From assembly GCA_963169055.1 (NCBI GenBank), contig CAUJFU010000055.1, positions 1-33,828 on the forward strand: a stretch of DNA of 33,828 bases, in the 5' to 3' direction. This document shows, in pieces, positions 31,664 through 33,828 of the stretch (positions are counted from its first letter, which is position 1; the number at the start of each line of letters is the position of its first letter). The translations under genes and the position numbers were made by a program. Source of the stretch: Myxococcota bacterium (GTDB taxonomy: Bacteria > Myxococcota_C > UBA6777). The notes under the pieces are model-generated. The model saw only the letters and a list, made by a program, of their open reading frames with translations, had not been told where the DNA came from and made no database searches.

Positions 31664-31690
31664 TGTAGGGGCAGCCCCCTGTGGCTGCCC
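31664..31690 (+). repeat. Element B, copy 2
   Basis: TGTAGGGGCAGCC...GGCTGCCC, 27 bp, has one mismatch to the inverted copy at 21582-21608. GGGCAGCC pairs perfectly with GGCTGCCC around CCCTGT. It lies between the amidohydrolase start and the next gene's stop. Confidence 0.85.
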
Positions 31691-31737
31691 AAGAACAGGA
31701 TCGCAACAGCAAATTGTACCGACAACATGGTCGATTG

Positions 31738-31770
31738 AAACAACGCGAACATGGGGGTTTTTGCCGACGG
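31738..31770 (+). repeat. Relic of the element A 3' end
   Basis: CGCGAACATGGGGGTTTTTGCCG closely resembles the tails of copies 3 and 4 (CGGACATGGGGGTTTTTCG; CGCGAACACGGCTTTTTTT). The hairpin part of element A is absent. It is antisense to both flanking genes, unlike the full copies. Confidence 0.5.
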
Positions 31771-31795
31771 CGTTGGCTTGGTTAGAGTGCTTTGC

Positions 31796-32701
31796 TTATT
31801 TTGGGGTGACGCGACGGTGGTTTTTGCTGCGGATGAGGGTCTTTGTTGCGAGTTTTCCGCGTTGAAAGCGTGCGACGCCCTCAAAATGAATGGTGCTTGT
31901 GGCGATGTTATCGAGAAAAGGCGAACGCCCGTCAACAGCGCCGCTACCTTTGCTGCTGAGGATGATCTGGCCTTTGACTTGTTCGTAGCGTGGGAAAGCG
32001 ATCAGCGGGATCAGCAGATCCATCTGCAACGTTGCGCGCAAAGGCGCAGAGTCGGTCTGTATCGCCAGCAATTTGCCTTCTGCACGAATGCCCTTGAGGT
32101 CGATGGTTTGACGGGGAAAGGGCACTTGTTGCAACAAAGCATCTGTGGGGATCTTCCAGATCCCTCCGACGGGAAGGGGCATTTGCGGAAAAAGCCGACG
32201 CTGCGAACGCCGCGAAAGACTGCGGCGGACGTAGTTGCGATCCCGAGCCGAAAGAGGCAGTTGATCTTGCGTTGCGATGACGACATCGCGGCCTCGCACT
32301 CCTTTGAGGATCAGCGTGCGCCCGACCAATCCGCAGCTCCAAGGAAGCGCACGTTGGCGGTTGCCCCGCACGATCAAGTAATGCGCCGCACAACGACGAT
32401 ACACCCGCATTCGTTCGCTGATCCGACCTCCTTGGACGGCAAGGACTTTTTCTTCGTAAACGGCTTCATTTTGCATTTGACGCCGTTGGATCACCTTTCC
32501 TTCGGCGGTGCTCGTGATCATGCTTTGGTCCTCTTTCACACGCACAACGTAGGCGTCGCCCTTGCGGGGTTGATAGTGATAGAGGCGATAGGTTGTGGCC
32601 GAAAATACGGCGTTTTGGGCAGGTTGGGAAGCAGGTGACTCCGCCCATGCCACAGCCCAAGAGCAAAAAACGATCGGGAACAAAAAAAGCGATCTCGTCA
32701 T
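31796..32701 (-). CDS. Exported protein of unknown function (301 aa)
   Basis: ATG 32701 starts a clear signal peptide (LFLFPIVFCSWAVAWA-E, about 21 residues), though no good ribosome site precedes it. The mature protein is beta-rich with many charged residues (TYRLYHYQPRKGDAYVVRVK, GVRGRDVVIATQDQLPLSAR). It ends in a strand-rich region including LLIPLIAFPRYEQVKGQIIL and SSKGSGAVDG. Two Cys (RRCAAHY, PWSCGL) could form one disulfide. I do not recognise the family. It looks like a soluble or surface-attached periplasmic protein and is transcribed away from the tandem pair at the right edge. Confidence 0.7.
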   Translation of the reverse strand: MTRSLFLFPIVFCSWAVAWAESPASQPAQNAVFSATTYRLYHYQPRKGDAYVVRVKEDQSMITSTAEGKVIQRRQMQNEAVYEEKVLAVQGGRISERMRVYRRCAAHYLIVRGNRQRALPWSCGLVGRTLILKGVRGRDVVIATQDQLPLSARDRNYVRRSLSRRSQRRLFPQMPLPVGGIWKIPTDALLQQVPFPRQTIDLKGIRAEGKLLAIQTDSAPLRATLQMDLLIPLIAFPRYEQVKGQIILSSKGSGAVDGRSPFLDNIATSTIHFEGVARFQRGKLATKTLIRSKNHRRVTPK

Positions 32702-32916
32702 AAAAAACCATCAATGATTTTGGGTGGATGACTTGCGCATCAAAGACGCGGCGATGTCAACGTATGCGCAGATCTTGCGCTACGTCAAGGGCGGGAGTGA
32801 CACTGTGGACTCGTAGCCTTGATCTAGAACAACTGCGCGGGCTTGCTATCTTCGCGGAGTTGGTTAGGTTGCTTGTACTGTTTGGTGACTGAAAAACCAG
32901 AAAAAAGGAGCTTACG

Positions 32917-33492
32917 ATGAAAACATGGTTACCCAAAATCTTAATCCTGATCGGGATTTTAATTCTTGTGTTGTTGGGTCGTTCGTGCATGGTGGGTTAT
33001 TTCCCGGGCCGCTCGGAAGTCAAACCATCCGAAACGCAAACCGCCGCAGGCAAAACGGCAGAAGAAGCACCCACAGCATTGCCGCGTCCCTTGCTGCACC
33101 TCAGCCAAATCAGCATCGAAGAAGTCGAGATCTTGATCAACGCGGATCCCGAATATCGCAAGAAATTAAAAGAAGAACTCACCGCTTTCTTTCGTCAGGT
33201 CGGCGTTTTGGAACTCAAAACCACCGAAGAAAAAATGAAAGATCAGCCCGTCGTCATCGTGTTGCGCGTCGAAGTTCAGCAAGAAGGCAAGGTCTTGAAA
33301 ACGCCCCAGATCGAAAAAAAGACCGATGGAGCGCTTGAAGCCGCCATCCGACTGCGTGATGTGATGACCAAGTTCCGCGCAAGCACCGTCCCCAAGACCT
33401 ACGTCGAGGCCCGCATCACCTATCGCGCCAAGATATTGCCCCCGACGCATCAAAAACCCGCGAACACAGGCAGTTACCAAGTCGCTCCCTGA
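32917..33492 (+). CDS. Single-pass exported protein, first of a tandem pair
   Basis: The protein has 191 residues; ATG 32917 has AAGGAG 7 nt upstream. A hydrophobic N-terminus (about 6-22, PKILILIGILILVLLG) is followed by RSCMVGYFPG. Cys24 follows a sequence close to but not matching a lipobox (LGRSC). A polar linker leads to the block LPRPLLHLSQISIEEVEILI, then a predicted alpha/beta domain (about 64-175). It includes the acidic helix EYRKKLKEELTAFFRQVG and the strand VVIVLRVEVQQ. The family is not recognised. A paralogue starts 107 nt downstream. Confidence 0.78.
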   Translation: MKTWLPKILILIGILILVLLGRSCMVGYFPGRSEVKPSETQTAAGKTAEEAPTALPRPLLHLSQISIEEVEILINADPEYRKKLKEELTAFFRQVGVLELKTTEEKMKDQPVVIVLRVEVQQEGKVLKTPQIEKKTDGALEAAIRLRDVMTKFRASTVPKTYVEARITYRAKILPPTHQKPANTGSYQVAP

Positions 33493-33599
33493 GCCTCGCT
33501 TCGACACGCCCCCTGCTTCTCCGAGTCAAAACGCCAGAATTCAACAAATATGCACTAGGCACTCCGCCCAAAGCATCGAATAAAATGGAGATTTTTGCA

Positions 33600-33828
33600 A
33601 TGAAAACATGGATTCCAAGACTTTTGATCTTCGTCGGTGCCGTGGGCCTCGCCTTGGCGGGCCGTGCTTGCATGGTCGGCTACTTCCCAGAAGGCCCCCA
33701 AACCCAATACCCGCAGATCACGCCCCAAGCAGGCAAAACGACGGAAGAAACCCCCACCGAACTGCCTCGTCCGTTGTTGCACCTCAGCCAGATCAGCATC
33801 GAAGAAGTCGAGATCTTGATCAACGCAG
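33600..33828 (+). CDS. Second of the tandem pair (runs off the window)
   Basis: ATG 33600 has GGAG about 9 nt upstream, and 76 codons are visible. It opens MKTWIPRLLIFVGAVG..., GRACMVGYFPEG. It then has the same LPRPLLHLSQISIEEVEILI block as its neighbour, with nearly identical DNA there but a more diverged signal and linker. It is therefore a paralogue made by tandem duplication. Its C-terminal domain is outside the window. Confidence 0.8.
   Translation, partial: MKTWIPRLLIFVGAVGLALAGRACMVGYFPEGPQTQYPQITPQAGKTTEETPTELPRPLLHLSQISIEEVEILINA

Noticed and set aside
30517-31935. Long form (472 residues) of the second amidohydrolase
   Set aside because: The extension crosses element B and overlaps the neighbouring gene; ATG 31596 has an upstream purine-rich site and starts near conserved sequence.

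Overview
The window looks like chromosomal DNA of a predatory or social deltaproteobacterial-type lineage (Myxococcota or a close candidate relative). The grounds are: MopE-type Cys/Asp metal-binding modules of the CNGxDxDCDG kind in four secreted proteins; a C-terminal tripartite signal matching MYXO-CTERM; a large membrane-anchored Ser/Thr protein kinase; PEGA, DM13 and HEAT-repeat envelope proteins; and many lipoprotein-type signal peptides. No housekeeping marker or RNA gene is present, so the placement is inference. Base composition is moderately GC-rich and I see no phage, insertion-sequence transposase, CRISPR array or tRNA.

Layout. 1-147: tail of a rightward gene that starts off-window. 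166-1678 (leftward): an OmpR-type response regulator translationally coupled to a sensor that has a membrane segment and a HAMP-like stretch but no kinase domain. 1855-6506 (rightward): a small membrane protein, a GT39-like glycosyltransferase with a TPR tail, an outer-membrane barrel candidate and a MopE-module/DM13 protein. 6578-10573 (leftward): a Cys-rich MopE-module protein with an acidic-proline tail, and a NAGPA-domain/Ig-like/MopE/MYXO-CTERM surface protein. 10626-13103 (rightward): a membrane-fused spermidine-synthase-like protein. 13134-18499 (leftward, probable operon): small Cys-rich lipoprotein, Ser/Thr kinase with a 22-residue tandem-repeat N-terminus, Lys-rich-tailed GNAT acetyltransferase, M20 hydrolase. 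18851-23144 (rightward): secreted amidohydrolase, barrel candidate, lipoprotein, HEAT-repeat protein. 23334-32701 (leftward): M3 peptidase, beta-propeller-like lipoprotein, MopE-module protein, PEGA protein, second amidohydrolase, exported protein. 32917-33828 (rightward): two tandem paralogous single-pass proteins, the second cut by the window end.

The feature that gene calling alone would miss is a dispersed ~128-bp element (element A, six full copies plus one relic). Every full copy lies in the sense orientation just downstream of a stop codon, and three hairpins are kept while their loops and some stem bases vary. It behaves like a repeated 3'-UTR module. Other signals outside gene calling are a symmetric array of TGTCCAA half-sites at 27254-27316, a second short hairpin repeat (element B), several in-frame tandem repeats, and an obvious excess of GATC.

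Most of the proteins act at or outside the envelope (barrels, lipoproteins, metal-binding Cys-rich proteins, peptidase, glycosidase). The kinase-GNAT-M20 operon is the most likely place for an undescribed regulatory or modification system, but its function is not established by the sequence.
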